Position numbers and translations under genes: made by a program. Positions 1-8,347 of a stretch of 44,928 nucleotides of DNA are shown here, piece after piece (within the stretch, counting starts at the first letter, position 1; each line of letters begins with the position of its first letter). The DNA comes from DTSX01 sp964008355 (GTDB lineage: Bacteria > Pseudomonadota > Gammaproteobacteria > Steroidobacterales > UBA11654). The stretch covers positions 1 through 44,928 of the forward strand of contig CAXGBD010000002.1 in assembly GCA_964008355.1 (NCBI GenBank). Direction: 5' to 3'. The notes under the pieces are model-generated. The model did no database searches. It was not told the origin of the DNA and saw only the letters and a list, made by a program, of their open reading frames with translations.

Positions 1-12
1 ATTAGTTAAGGC

Positions 13-38
13 AAAAAAAAACAGAGCCAAGGCTCTGT
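13..38 (-). terminator. Rho-independent terminator, strongest on the minus strand
   Basis: An 8-bp perfect inverted repeat (ACAGAGCC at 21-28, GGCTCTGT at 31-38) with a 2-nt centre is followed, on the minus strand, by a run of eight T (complement of A 13-20). This is a classic intrinsic terminator for a leftward transcript. It ends whatever is transcribed from about 240 leftwards. On the plus strand it is followed only by TTTCT, so it may work weakly in both directions. Confidence 0.8.
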
Positions 39-41
39 TTT

Positions 42-215
42 CTAAGTCGAGTCCTTCGGGTGTCTGAAGTGAGATTTCTTCTTCAGCCCCTTGCTCGCTA
101 TCTCTTCGAGCTTGGTGGGAATCTGCCTTTGTTTTTGCGCTTCTCCAGCTGATTCGCTTTCACCCTTTAGGTCTCTTTCTCTTTTTGACTCTTTCTTTCG
201 CTTCCTATAGTTCAC
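42..215 (-). CDS. Possible small basic protein (or a small RNA); unrecognised
   Basis: A minus-strand frame is open from an upstream stop near 250 down to TAG at 42-44, four bases before a strong terminator. The only reasonable start seen is GTG at 213-215, giving about 57 residues rich in Lys, Arg, Glu and Ser. The stretch is clearly richer in G+C than the DNA at 241-591, so it is likely functional. I see no clear ribosome binding site and recognise no family. A structured RNA of about 200 nt ending at the same terminator explains the data equally well. Confidence 0.3.
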   Translation of the reverse strand: MNYRKRKKESKRERDLKGESESAGEAQKQRQIPTKLEEIASKGLKKKSHFRHPKDST

Positions 216-240
216 TTCTGAATCGGTCTTTAAGAGATGG

Positions 241-591
241 TTGAAATATTACGTAAGACTGAATTTTTTTCAAGATTTTTTTATAAAAAAATAATAAATA
301 ATTTTGGTTATTTTTTGATGTCCTATTAATCAAAGATATTTAGATTAATAAGCATATATAAGCTATTGAATATTCAATAAAAATAAAATACTAGATAATG
401 ATTATTTGTCCTATTCCAATTGTGTGATAATTAGAATACTTCTTTTCTAGTTTACTCATCTTGCGCAAAACTAATTATTATTGAGATCAATTACTTTTTT
501 TTACTCAGTTGAAAGTCTTGATTTTACTAAAGGCTCCAATTTGAATTTGTTAAAAATAGATCAATTTAACATACTAAAGAAAATCAAGAAT
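241..591. other. AT-rich intergenic region upstream of pxpA
   Basis: About 350 bases, very AT-rich with many A and T runs. I see no convincing ORF, hairpin or RNA here. A plus-strand frame in phase with pxpA is open from 481, but its residues do not resemble the PxpA family, so I treat it as leader. The pxpABC promoter presumably lies here, but I cannot pick one -10/-35 pair with confidence. Confidence 0.5.
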
Positions 592-1368
592 ATGAACTCT
601 AATAATCAAGTAACAATCGATCTCAATGCGGATCTGGGTGAATTTCAAACCAATACTCAGTATTCAAATGAACTACAAATGTTAAACCATGTGAGTTCGG
701 GTAACATCGCTTGTGGTGGCCATGCTGGCAACGATGAGAGCATGAAAAAAATCATTGTTGCTTGTCAGAAAAATAAAATATCCATTGGTGCACACCCCTC
801 CTATCCAGACCAGATCAGTTTTGGCAGACGCACAATTGAGATTACGGAATCTAAACTAAAGGAGTCATTGACTCATCAAATCAATAGGCTCTTAGATTTA
901 TCAAAGGAGCTCAATACCAAACTAACCCATGTGAAAGCACATGGAGCTCTTTATCATGATGTGTCAACTATTAACAATGTTGCAGCACTCTTTGTTGATG
1001 TCATCAATCAAATTGATCCAAATCTATATATTTTGGGGCCACCAGGTTCGGCGATAGAGAGTGTCGTAGAAGAGCATAGGATGCATTTCATCTGCGAAGC
1101 TTTTCTAGACAGACGATATAGTGACAGTGGGTTTCTACTTAATCGGAGTCTGCAGGGAGCTATTTTAGAAAATATATCAGAGCGTTGTGAGCAAGCAGTA
1201 AATATTGTTTGTCATCATAAAGTGCAAACAGAAACTGGAGGTTTTTTCAATCTTAAAGCTGAGACACTGTGTCTTCATAGTGACAGTCCCAATGCAGTTA
1301 AAACGGCAGCCAGGGTCTGTTCAGAACTTGCAAAAGTAAACATTACAATTCAAAGCTTTGTTGAATGA
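592..1368 (+). CDS. pxpA: 5-oxoprolinase subunit A (LamB/YcsF family)
   Basis: PxpA works with PxpB and PxpC in ATP-dependent ring opening of 5-oxoproline (pyroglutamate) to glutamate, a cytoplasmic damage-repair and salvage reaction. The protein has the family hallmarks: IDLNADLGE near the N terminus, NIACGGHAG, IGAHPSYPD with FGRR, and VKAHGALYHD in the middle. With the ATG at 592 it is 258 residues, close to the usual ~245. An in-frame TTG at 481 would add 37 residues unlike the family, so 592 is preferred although its ribosome binding site is weak. It overlaps pxpB by 4 bp (ATGA), so the three genes form one operon. Confidence 0.93.
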   Translation: MNSNNQVTIDLNADLGEFQTNTQYSNELQMLNHVSSGNIACGGHAGNDESMKKIIVACQKNKISIGAHPSYPDQISFGRRTIEITESKLKESLTHQINRLLDLSKELNTKLTHVKAHGALYHDVSTINNVAALFVDVINQIDPNLYILGPPGSAIESVVEEHRMHFICEAFLDRRYSDSGFLLNRSLQGAILENISERCEQAVNIVCHHKVQTETGGFFNLKAETLCLHSDSPNAVKTAARVCSELAKVNITIQSFVE

Positions 1369-2069
1369 AAAAAATTGTTAACCCACCAATTATCCACTAC
1401 GGTGACGATGCCTTATTGGTAAAAATTCAACACTTAGCATTAACCTGTAAACCGAACGAATATGCTCTTGCACTGTTGGCCTATCTAAGAGCATCCAACA
1501 ATGACTGGATCGATGTCGTTCCCGCTGAAGAAAGTCTCGCGGTTAGATACAGCCCCTTTAGATTGTCTGCTAAAGAAGCGTACAGCAACTTGGAAAAACA
1601 GATTGATGAATTCGACTACCAGCCGTTAACGCAAAACAATCAATTAATTCATATTCCTGTTTGTTACCACGATAAATTTGCACCAGATATGCACACTGTA
1701 ACCCAGCAGAAAGTATTGAGTAGGGAAGAGGTCATCAAGATCCATAGCAGCATTACATATCAAGTAACCATGATTGGATTTACACCCGGGTTTTCCTATC
1801 TTGGTGAATTGCCGGAGCAGTTATTCATGCCGCGTCTTGCTGTTCCAAAATTGCATTTATTACCAGGATCAATCGGTATTTCAGGATATAGAACAGGAAT
1901 TTATCCCCTCGGAGGACCTGGAGGGTGGCAAATTATTGGGTGCACACCAATGAAATTATTTGATTCAGAATTAAACAATCCATTTAAGTTATCGACTGGC
2001 ATGACCATTAAATTCTCAGCGATATCGATTGAACAATTTCAAGACCATCAAAATCAAGTGACCAGATGA
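1365..2069 (+). CDS. pxpB: 5-oxoprolinase subunit B (allophanate hydrolase subunit 1 / KipI-like)
   Basis: This is the second subunit of the PxpABC 5-oxoprolinase. The 234 residues contain the typical C-terminal block GFTPGFSYLG, followed by PGSIGISG and a glycine-rich PLGGPGGWQIIG, which is the cyclophilin-like fold of the KipI/allophanate hydrolase subunit 1 family. The start ATG overlaps the TGA of pxpA, and the stop overlaps the pxpC start in the same way, which implies translational coupling and equimolar production. KipI alone can act as a kinase inhibitor, but the three-gene context favours the enzyme subunit. Confidence 0.93.
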   Translation: MKKIVNPPIIHYGDDALLVKIQHLALTCKPNEYALALLAYLRASNNDWIDVVPAEESLAVRYSPFRLSAKEAYSNLEKQIDEFDYQPLTQNNQLIHIPVCYHDKFAPDMHTVTQQKVLSREEVIKIHSSITYQVTMIGFTPGFSYLGELPEQLFMPRLAVPKLHLLPGSIGISGYRTGIYPLGGPGGWQIIGCTPMKLFDSELNNPFKLSTGMTIKFSAISIEQFQDHQNQVTR

Positions 2070-3001
2070 GCATCGAAGTAATCACACCAGGACTGCAAAC
2101 CACGATTCAAGATGAGGGTCGAAGTGGCTGGCGTCATATGGGGGTTCCACAATCTGGTGCTGCAGACCTTTTCTCTTGTAAGGCTGCCAATTATTTGCTT
2201 GGGAAAGCATGTGATTCTGCAGTGATAGAATGCACACTCACAGGACCCAGATTATCTTTTCTAAAAGAGATGCAAATTTTAATCACAGGGTCTGACATGA
2301 ATCCTAAGATCAATGACAAGCAACTCGATATGTATAAACCCTACAGTGTTAATGTTGGAGATGAGCTGGTGATGAGTGCTTGTTCTTATGGATGTCGTAG
2401 TTATATAGCTTTCTCTGATGATTTAGTGTGCAACCCAATAATGGGTAGCCAGTCAACCTATCTGCCTGCTAATTTTGGCGGTTTCAATGGGAAAATTCTG
2501 CAGAAAGGAGACATCATTCAGACCATAAGCTCGCCTAATCTCACAAGTAAACTTCAGGATTCTGCTGAGATTACAGGTCAGGATTTTACTAATCAATGGT
2601 GTCTCAAAGCAATTCCGGGACCAGAGTTTGAAGTTCTGGATCAATCTTCACAAACCCTTTTGTTTTCTGAAACTTTTAAGGTATCCAACGATTCAGATCG
2701 CATGGGGAGTCGCTTAATTGGTAAGAATCTAAATGTTAAAACAACCGATCATATGACAAGTGGACCACTGTTTCCTGGTACCCTTCAATGCCCTAAGGAT
2801 GGATCTCCAATATTATTGGGTTCAGACGCCCAAACGCTGGGTGGCTACCCGAGATTGATTCAAGTTCCACTTTTCAATCAACATTTAATCGGTCAACTAA
2901 GACCGGGTGACTCTATAGAATTTAGAAGAATTTCAAATGAGGAAGCTGTTGAAGAGTTAAAACAACAAGCATTATCATTTCCCTTTATTGCTAATATATA
3001 A
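2066..3001 (+). CDS. pxpC: 5-oxoprolinase subunit C (biotin-dependent carboxylase-like / KipA)
   Basis: Third subunit of 5-oxoprolinase. The 311 residues begin with the family signature IEVITPGLQTTIQDEGR and GVPQSGAAD, and carry PGPEF in the middle and a DGSPILLGSDAQTLGGYPR stretch near the C terminus, all diagnostic of the allophanate hydrolase subunit 2/KipA family. Length is normal (about 310). ATGA overlap with pxpB. The operon ends here, and tRNA-Arg begins 19 bp downstream on the same strand, so readthrough may contribute to tRNA transcription. I see no terminator between them. Confidence 0.93.
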   Translation: MSIEVITPGLQTTIQDEGRSGWRHMGVPQSGAADLFSCKAANYLLGKACDSAVIECTLTGPRLSFLKEMQILITGSDMNPKINDKQLDMYKPYSVNVGDELVMSACSYGCRSYIAFSDDLVCNPIMGSQSTYLPANFGGFNGKILQKGDIIQTISSPNLTSKLQDSAEITGQDFTNQWCLKAIPGPEFEVLDQSSQTLLFSETFKVSNDSDRMGSRLIGKNLNVKTTDHMTSGPLFPGTLQCPKDGSPILLGSDAQTLGGYPRLIQVPLFNQHLIGQLRPGDSIEFRRISNEEAVEELKQQALSFPFIANI

Positions 3002-3020
3002 TGCATGCAGTTTCAAAGTT

Positions 3021-3097
3021 GCGCCTGTAGCTCAGTTGGATAGAGTACCTGGCTTCGAACCAGGTGGTCGGGGGTTCGAATCCCTCCAGGCGCGCCA
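3021..3097 (+). tRNA. tRNA-Arg (anticodon TCG)
   Basis: A complete cloverleaf can be drawn. Acceptor stem GCGCCTG (3021-3027) pairs with CAGGCGC (3087-3093). The anticodon stem is CCTGG/CCAGG with loop CTTCGAA, giving anticodon TCG, which reads CGA (Arg). The T loop is TTCGAAT. Discriminator G and an encoded CCA end at 3097, and encoded CCA is usual in gammaproteobacteria. It is followed by the 3' end of a convergent gene; no integrase or duplicated tRNA end is visible nearby. Confidence 0.95.
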
Positions 3098-3112
3098 CCA
3101 ATTTGAATCAAA

Positions 3113-3904
3113 TTACCAGGGGATTGGTGTGCCATCACAATTGACAAAAAATGGTTCACTATCCAATGTCAGATGATCTATATATCGAATCATCTGTGTC
3201 ACTGATTCCAGAGTCGTAATCATTGGAATCTTTCCTTCTAGAATCATTTGTATCAGTATGACGGGGACAATTTTTGTTAAATGTTCAGGGATGGGATCAC
3301 CCAGTTTTAGATCTAGAAAACCTCGAGTATCGACTAAGCCAGGATTAATGAGGGAAACCATAATTTTTTCAGACTTCAATTCATGATAAAGGTTATGTGC
3401 TGCCAAATGAAGTGCGGCTTTGCTGGCTCTATAGGAATACAGCGTAACTGGGGGTGCTATCTGACCATTAGATCCGGCTGCGCTAGCCAGGAATACAATT
3501 TTTTTCATATTCCCTAGTCGGATATTCTCAATTAATTTTTCTGTGACACGAATGGGACCTATGGCATTCACTTCAAAGCTTTTTGTGAACATTTTATAAT
3601 CAATTTGTCCAAATTTTTGGGGATCCGGTGGCCCAAGATAAGCGGCATTGTTGATCAATAAATCGATAGGTTTTTCTTTTAATTGAGCAGCCAGATCATT
3701 AACACTTTCATCTTGGGTTATATCCAGTGATTTTAGTGTAAGATTAGAGTGATCCTTTTCCAGTTGGATCAAATCATCCGCTGCCTCCGGATTTCGACAG
3801 GTTGCGATTACTTCCCAATCAATCAAAAGATATTGTTTGACAAATTCAAGTCCAATGCCTCGATTGGAACCGGTGATTAAAACTGTTCTGTCTACATCAG
3901 TCAT
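3113..3904 (-). CDS. Short-chain dehydrogenase/reductase
   Basis: A classical SDR that should use NAD(P)H to reduce or oxidise a carbonyl/alcohol in the cytoplasm. It has TGSNRGIGLEF (cofactor motif TGxxxGxG) at the N terminus, LLINNAA, a Ser in FLASAAGSNG and the catalytic YRASK (YxxxK). I chose the ATG at 3904 because GAGGAG lies about 8 bases upstream and the cofactor motif then sits at residue ~10; this gives 263 residues, normal for the family. It starts 10 bp after the Rieske gene stop, so the two form an operon. The SDR may process the oxygenase product, for example by dehydrogenating a diol or alcohol. Substrate unknown. Confidence 0.85.
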   Translation of the reverse strand: MTDVDRTVLITGSNRGIGLEFVKQYLLIDWEVIATCRNPEAADDLIQLEKDHSNLTLKSLDITQDESVNDLAAQLKEKPIDLLINNAAYLGPPDPQKFGQIDYKMFTKSFEVNAIGPIRVTEKLIENIRLGNMKKIVFLASAAGSNGQIAPPVTLYSYRASKAALHLAAHNLYHELKSEKIMVSLINPGLVDTRGFLDLKLGDPIPEHLTKIVPVILIQMILEGKIPMITTLESVTQMIRYIDHLTLDSEPFFVNCDGTPIPW

Positions 3905-3914
3905 CGATACTCCT

Positions 3915-5030
3915 CTATAGTCTTGGAATTTCAGGATATGACCACCCTTCTGGGTTGGCTTTTCTTGCAACAGAAGGGACAACACAGTAGTTGTTATTGG
4001 CAATCATTTCTCGCCATTTTTTTTGATCAATTTGCCAGCCTTTTGCTTTCATTTCATGCATTATTTCCCAGTAAACTTTTATAATTGTGTCTTCGTGAAG
4101 ACCGACAATAGGTGACATACCATCGGGACCACCCTTAGGCACTTGGGCTTCAGCAATATCCTTGTCTTCAAAAATGTTCTTCAAATTTCTCTCAAGTGCT
4201 ATAGGGTCATTTTCTTTTTCAGTCATAAAATTTCTAAAGAAATAATAGCGCATCATTGTGCTTGTTTCATCTATCGGTGTTGAGAATTCATAAAAGCAAT
4301 TGAATGTTCCAGAGCCCATTGCACCAATTTCCACTTCACCTCGGAGTGTTTGTCCAGCTAAAAAATATTTTAAAACAGATTTAACTTGTGTTCCTTTCTC
4401 TCTAATATTTTTCCATTCACCTTTGCTATAGGTTGATTCGGTATGAATAAATGCAGTCAGCCCATAATCAGTTCTCCTGACTTCGTGAGGGGGTGGTTGA
4501 ACTGGGTTTTCTTGATCTAGAAATGATATGCCATGAACAATTGGAAGATGAACATAGTCTAAGTTACTGAACTTTGCCAAATGAAAATTAGATTCAAAAA
4601 CGACATCATATTCAACATAGGTATAACTTGGATCGTCGAGTTCCGGAATGTCAAAAATTGGTACCGCCTGTTCAGGTTGATCCCCTAGAAAAGTCCAGAT
4701 CAATCCATGTTTATCTACTGCGGGATAGTGATCAATTTTGGCTTCAGGGGTTACTTTTTCAGAATCATCACTACCGATAGAAGGTATTTTTCTACAGCGT
4801 CCCTTGTTGTCATATTGCCAGCCATGGAAAGGACACACTATCATCCCTTCCTCGCTACACGAACCATCTGACAAACTCGAGCCTCTGTGTGGACAAACAT
4901 TACTCAGACAGGCTGGGTTGCCTGCTTTATCTCTAAATAAAACAAAATCAGAACCGAGCATTTTCACATACAGAGGCTGATCCTTTAAATCACTGCTTCG
5001 TGCTGCCACATACCAAAGATTGGTGTACAT
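3915..5030 (-). CDS. Rieske-type aromatic oxygenase alpha subunit (copy 1)
   Basis: A 371-residue Rieske non-heme iron oxygenase of the vanillate demethylase/phthalate dioxygenase-like type. The Rieske ligands are C46, H48, C66 and H69 (CPHRG and CPFHGW). The mononuclear iron motif D158-x2-H161-x4-H166 (DYVHLPIVHG) follows. Such enzymes hydroxylate or O/N-demethylate an aromatic or cyclic substrate using O2 and electrons from a separate reductase, which is absent nearby. It resembles the Rieske gene at 14395 most closely (shared MLGxDFVLFRD, HLPIVHGI, FRNFMT). It is first in an operon with the downstream SDR and is divergent from an MFS transporter at 5137, which suggests uptake and oxidation of one substrate. 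Confidence 0.88.
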   Translation of the reverse strand: MYTNLWYVAARSSDLKDQPLYVKMLGSDFVLFRDKAGNPACLSNVCPHRGSSLSDGSCSEEGMIVCPFHGWQYDNKGRCRKIPSIGSDDSEKVTPEAKIDHYPAVDKHGLIWTFLGDQPEQAVPIFDIPELDDPSYTYVEYDVVFESNFHLAKFSNLDYVHLPIVHGISFLDQENPVQPPPHEVRRTDYGLTAFIHTESTYSKGEWKNIREKGTQVKSVLKYFLAGQTLRGEVEIGAMGSGTFNCFYEFSTPIDETSTMMRYYFFRNFMTEKENDPIALERNLKNIFEDKDIAEAQVPKGGPDGMSPIVGLHEDTIIKVYWEIMHEMKAKGWQIDQKKWREMIANNNYCVVPSVARKANPEGWSYPEIPRL

Positions 5031-5061
5031 CGTCTTAATCGTTATCTATATTAATTAACTG

Positions 5062-5087
5062 GTGATCATATTTTGTAGGACGATCAC
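5062..5087. promoter_or_regulatory. Inverted repeat in a divergent promoter, possible operator
   Basis: GTGATC (5062-5067) and GATCAC (5082-5087) form a perfect 6-bp inverted repeat with a 14-bp spacer between the divergent Rieske (5030) and MFS (5137) genes. The half-sites lie two helical turns apart, which suits a dimeric regulator. A degenerate relative of the TGATATAGATCA motif (two mismatches, complement strand) lies at 5042-5053. A 6-bp repeat can occur by chance, so this is only a candidate. Confidence 0.3.
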
Positions 5088-5136
5088 TCATCTACATATA
5101 ATGGTAGTATAGCAATCAATAAAAATGAAATGAGTT

Positions 5137-6447
5137 ATGAATAAAAGTTTTTCATCTGATGAATCTAGAAAACTAGGCCCTATATTATTGATGCCCGGTA
5201 TTAGTAGGGTCAGCGCTATTAGTTTCTTTCCAGTAGCAATGTTAAATACCTCGGTATTTGCTTTTATGAATTTCATGCAACCCTATGTCCTAGAAGAGCA
5301 TCTTGGGATTGCAAGAAACATACAAGGGGCTGTTGTTGGTTCAATTAGCACAATGCAGGAATTAATAATTATATTATTAACTGCTTTCATGGGAGCATTG
5401 GCTGATAAGGTCGGAAGACGACCCATTTTTTCAATAGGCCTCTTATTGATGGCGCTTGCTTATTTACTGTTTCCCCTATCCACTGAGTTTTACCATCTCT
5501 ATCTCATTCGAGCCATTTTTGCTGTAGGAGTATCTGCCGCTTCAACTATACTGCTGGTTTATACAGGCGATTATCCTCAAGAACGTTCAAGGGCAAAATG
5601 GAATGGTTTCATGGGTTTATTCCAGGGAATAGGAGTGATGGCAACGTCGTTAGTCTTAACAAAAATGCCAATGGTTTTCAAAGCAAGGGGGTTTGATCCT
5701 ATTGATGCTGGAACCTATACCTTTTGGATAGCGACCATTATTTGCTTATTAGCATCCCTGATAGTTTTTACTTTATTGAAACCAGGATTGAAGACAATAA
5801 AAATTCAGAAGCCCAAACTGGGTTTATTGATAAAGGAGGGTTATACAGCTGCTAAAAAAGATTCTAGAGTCAGATTAGCCTTCATTGCTTCTCTGGCTGC
5901 TAGGGGTGATATTTTTGTGGTAGGAGCCTTTACATTTTTGTGGATGACTCGTTTTGCCATAGATAATGGCATGACCATTGACGAGGGTTATGCCCGTGGA
6001 GCGATCATTGTGCCCATCATAGCTGGCACGGTAGTAATTACCGCCCCCTTATTTGGTTTCCTGTTTGATCGATTGCATAGACTTTATGGAGTCATGATTG
6101 CATTTACACTGTCATCCTCAGGTTATTTAATGATGGGTCTCGTTGATGATCCGATGTCATCCTCAATAATACCGACAGCCATTTTCTTGGGCATGGGTGA
6201 AGGCGCATCGATTATTTCTTCGACATCTTTGATGGGGAAAACAGCTCCGGCAGCAATTAGAGGAACGCTTTTTGGTGCTTTTGCAATGTGTGGTGCCATT
6301 GGTCAAATTATTGCCGGTGGAGCGGGTGGTTTTTTGTTTGATTATATTTATACAGGTCCATTTTTACTCATGGCCTGTCTAAATTTTCTTGTTTTGCTCG
6401 TGGCCATCTATACATGGGTTTCTCGAAAGAAAAATAACTTAGAATAA
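5137..6447 (+). CDS. MFS transporter
   Basis: A 436-residue major facilitator with about 12 predicted membrane helices. The loop between helices 2 and 3 carries the MFS signature GALADKVGRRPIF. The cytoplasmic N terminus (KLGPILLMPGISR) and the following region closely match the MFS protein at 19734-21068 (FGPIQLAPGISR), so the two are paralogues of one subfamily. Both lie next to catabolic genes, which suggests import of related organic substrates such as aromatic acids. It is divergent from the Rieske/SDR operon. Direction of transport and substrate cannot be read from sequence. Confidence 0.85.
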   Translation: MNKSFSSDESRKLGPILLMPGISRVSAISFFPVAMLNTSVFAFMNFMQPYVLEEHLGIARNIQGAVVGSISTMQELIIILLTAFMGALADKVGRRPIFSIGLLLMALAYLLFPLSTEFYHLYLIRAIFAVGVSAASTILLVYTGDYPQERSRAKWNGFMGLFQGIGVMATSLVLTKMPMVFKARGFDPIDAGTYTFWIATIICLLASLIVFTLLKPGLKTIKIQKPKLGLLIKEGYTAAKKDSRVRLAFIASLAARGDIFVVGAFTFLWMTRFAIDNGMTIDEGYARGAIIVPIIAGTVVITAPLFGFLFDRLHRLYGVMIAFTLSSSGYLMMGLVDDPMSSSIIPTAIFLGMGEGASIISSTSLMGKTAPAAIRGTLFGAFAMCGAIGQIIAGGAGGFLFDYIYTGPFLLMACLNFLVLLVAIYTWVSRKKNNLE

Positions 6448-6534
6448 AGTTCAAATTACAATTTAATTGTTTTTCCTTTTCCCAATTTCATTTTTAATGC
6501 ATGATAAAAAGCTAATACATATTGGAGGTTACAC

Positions 6535-7098
6535 ATGAGTAATGCACATCCTTGGCTGGAACAAATACCTTGGACAACCAAAGCATTGCCTAGAGACATG
6601 TTGGAGCATCGTATTCAGAGAGCTCTTACATTGAGCAATCTTGGAATGTTGGGCACACTAGGTTTACATGGACCAATAGTGAGTCCGTTGGAGTTCTATG
6701 CAGATAAATTCACCGTTTATATTTTCCCCCAACCTGGCAGCCCAAAGCTTAAAGCCATGCAGAGAGATCCAAGGGTTTCATTTGCAGTGGCAAACCCCAT
6801 GGCTGGATGGGTGGTGGCTCAGGGTGCACAATTGTTTGGCAAGGCAGAATTATTGGATCCTGGCACAGCAGATTGGGAGTATGGTATGACTATTTTTAGA
6901 TGGCAGGCATCGTCGGCAGAGATTGGGTTCGGATTTGATCAACCGCCTCAAGGAATTCTTATGAAATTAGATCCTGATCGGATTGTCTATACCGAGCATT
7001 TTCTTAGAAAAGACGGTTATGGGCCTCGGCAAATATGGCGTAAGGATGAGAAGGCAGAACAAGCTTCTGATGGTTTAACAGAATCAGAAAATACCTAA
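6535..7098 (+). CDS. PPOX-type split-barrel flavin/F420-binding protein
   Basis: A 187-residue protein of the pyridoxamine 5'-phosphate oxidase-like split beta-barrel superfamily. The recognisable part is the barrel region with SPLEFY, KLKAMQRDPRVSFAVANP and a later VVAQGAQLFGKAELL segment. Members bind FMN, F420 or heme and reduce small molecules. The start is well supported by TTGGAGG about 8 bases upstream of the ATG. It lies 87 bp downstream of the MFS gene on the same strand, so it may be co-transcribed and act on the imported compound. The presence of an FO synthase in the window makes F420 a real option, but FMN cannot be excluded. Confidence 0.65.
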   Translation: MSNAHPWLEQIPWTTKALPRDMLEHRIQRALTLSNLGMLGTLGLHGPIVSPLEFYADKFTVYIFPQPGSPKLKAMQRDPRVSFAVANPMAGWVVAQGAQLFGKAELLDPGTADWEYGMTIFRWQASSAEIGFGFDQPPQGILMKLDPDRIVYTEHFLRKDGYGPRQIWRKDEKAEQASDGLTESENT

Positions 7099-7115
7099 TT
7101 ATAAAATTAGAAAAT

Positions 7116-8321
7116 TTAAGTATTAGGAGTTTTAACAAATTGGAAGTAGATTCCTAAAACAATTACTGCCAAGGCACCAAAGAAAAAAGGATAGTTTGGA
7201 TTGATATTATAGAGCAGGGCACCAATTGTAGGTCCAAAAATCATGCCTACTACTGGTGCTGCCGATAACAGACCTGCCATTTCTCCTTGTTCATGTTGTT
7301 CAACACTTAAGGTTGCAGCTGAGTTTAATACTGGAGAGATCATGCTAAAAGCAACACCAATGCCGGCAAATGATAAATAATAGTAGTTCAGGTTCTCTAT
7401 GTATGGAATTGACAACAGTACCAATCCAAAAATAAAAAAACTGAGTCGCAATAAGATTTTTACAGGTATATTTATGAGTTGTAAGACTACAGCTTGCATC
7501 AGTGTTGTGGCTAGAGCCATTGAGAGCAACGCAATGCTGGTTGCTTTAATGATTTCATTATAACCCGTAACACCAAGTCGATCTTCAATAAAGAATGCCG
7601 CTATGACTTGTGTTCCAGTAAATACCAAAAATACAACTGCCCAACCAATAAGGTAGGGTATGATTCGCTTGTCATAAAATTTTAAATTGTGATTTTGTAC
7701 TGGTTGAGCCTGCAGTCTTTGATTTGGCTCAATTAAAAACTTCATTGCTAAAAGACCGCCTATGATTGCCAGGGCTGCACCAAAATACAATGGAAATAAG
7801 GGATGAATGAAAGCAAGCCCACCTCCAAGGGCAGGACCAATCATGGTACCAATACCAGACGACATACCAATGAGTGCCATGCCTTGGGTTCTATGTTTAT
7901 CCTCGGTTGAATCTGAGATATAGGCAACCGCAGCGGGTTGGATACCTCCAATAAGACCCCCATAGATTAATCTGATCACAAATAATATGGAAAATAACTG
8001 CCAAGTGGCAAACAATCCCCATAAGCCAAGTTGAATTCCAAATGCAAACAATGCATAAGCTAATGCATAACTGAATAGACCTATAATAAAAACAGGTTTT
8101 CTGCCAATTGACTGACTTTTTTTACCCCAATAAAAGGATGAAAATACCAAAGCCACATTAGAAACGGCAAGCAATATGCCAAATTGATTTGTACTCAGAC
8201 CAATGCTTCGGGATAAAGGAGCAAAAATGATATAGAGCATTGAAAATCCGGCTCCATAAATAATCAAGCCGATAATCAAAATGATTTTGTCTAGACTAAT
8301 CCTAGATTGTCTTTCATTCAT
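7116..8321 (-). CDS. MFS transporter (multidrug/sugar-type, TetA-like)
   Basis: A 401-residue major facilitator with about 12 predicted helices. The first signature loop reads GKKSQSIGRKPVF after helix 2, and helix 5 contains SSGIGTMIGPALGG, a motif C-like glycine/proline pattern common in drug/H+ antiporters. It is therefore more likely an exporter than the MFS genes at 5137 and 19734, but this is an inference. It starts 26 bp after the VOC gene stop on the same strand, so the two are an operon. Its 3' end is convergent with the PPOX gene. Confidence 0.82.
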   Translation of the reverse strand: MNERQSRISLDKIILIIGLIIYGAGFSMLYIIFAPLSRSIGLSTNQFGILLAVSNVALVFSSFYWGKKSQSIGRKPVFIIGLFSYALAYALFAFGIQLGLWGLFATWQLFSILFVIRLIYGGLIGGIQPAAVAYISDSTEDKHRTQGMALIGMSSGIGTMIGPALGGGLAFIHPLFPLYFGAALAIIGGLLAMKFLIEPNQRLQAQPVQNHNLKFYDKRIIPYLIGWAVVFLVFTGTQVIAAFFIEDRLGVTGYNEIIKATSIALLSMALATTLMQAVVLQLINIPVKILLRLSFFIFGLVLLSIPYIENLNYYYLSFAGIGVAFSMISPVLNSAATLSVEQHEQGEMAGLLSAAPVVGMIFGPTIGALLYNINPNYPFFFGALAVIVLGIYFQFVKTPNT

Positions 8322-8347
8322 TAGCTGTATTGGAGATTATTATAATA

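Noticed and set aside
2988..3176. Open reading frame across the tRNA-Arg gene
   Set aside because: It coincides with a complete tRNA and is an accidental frame.
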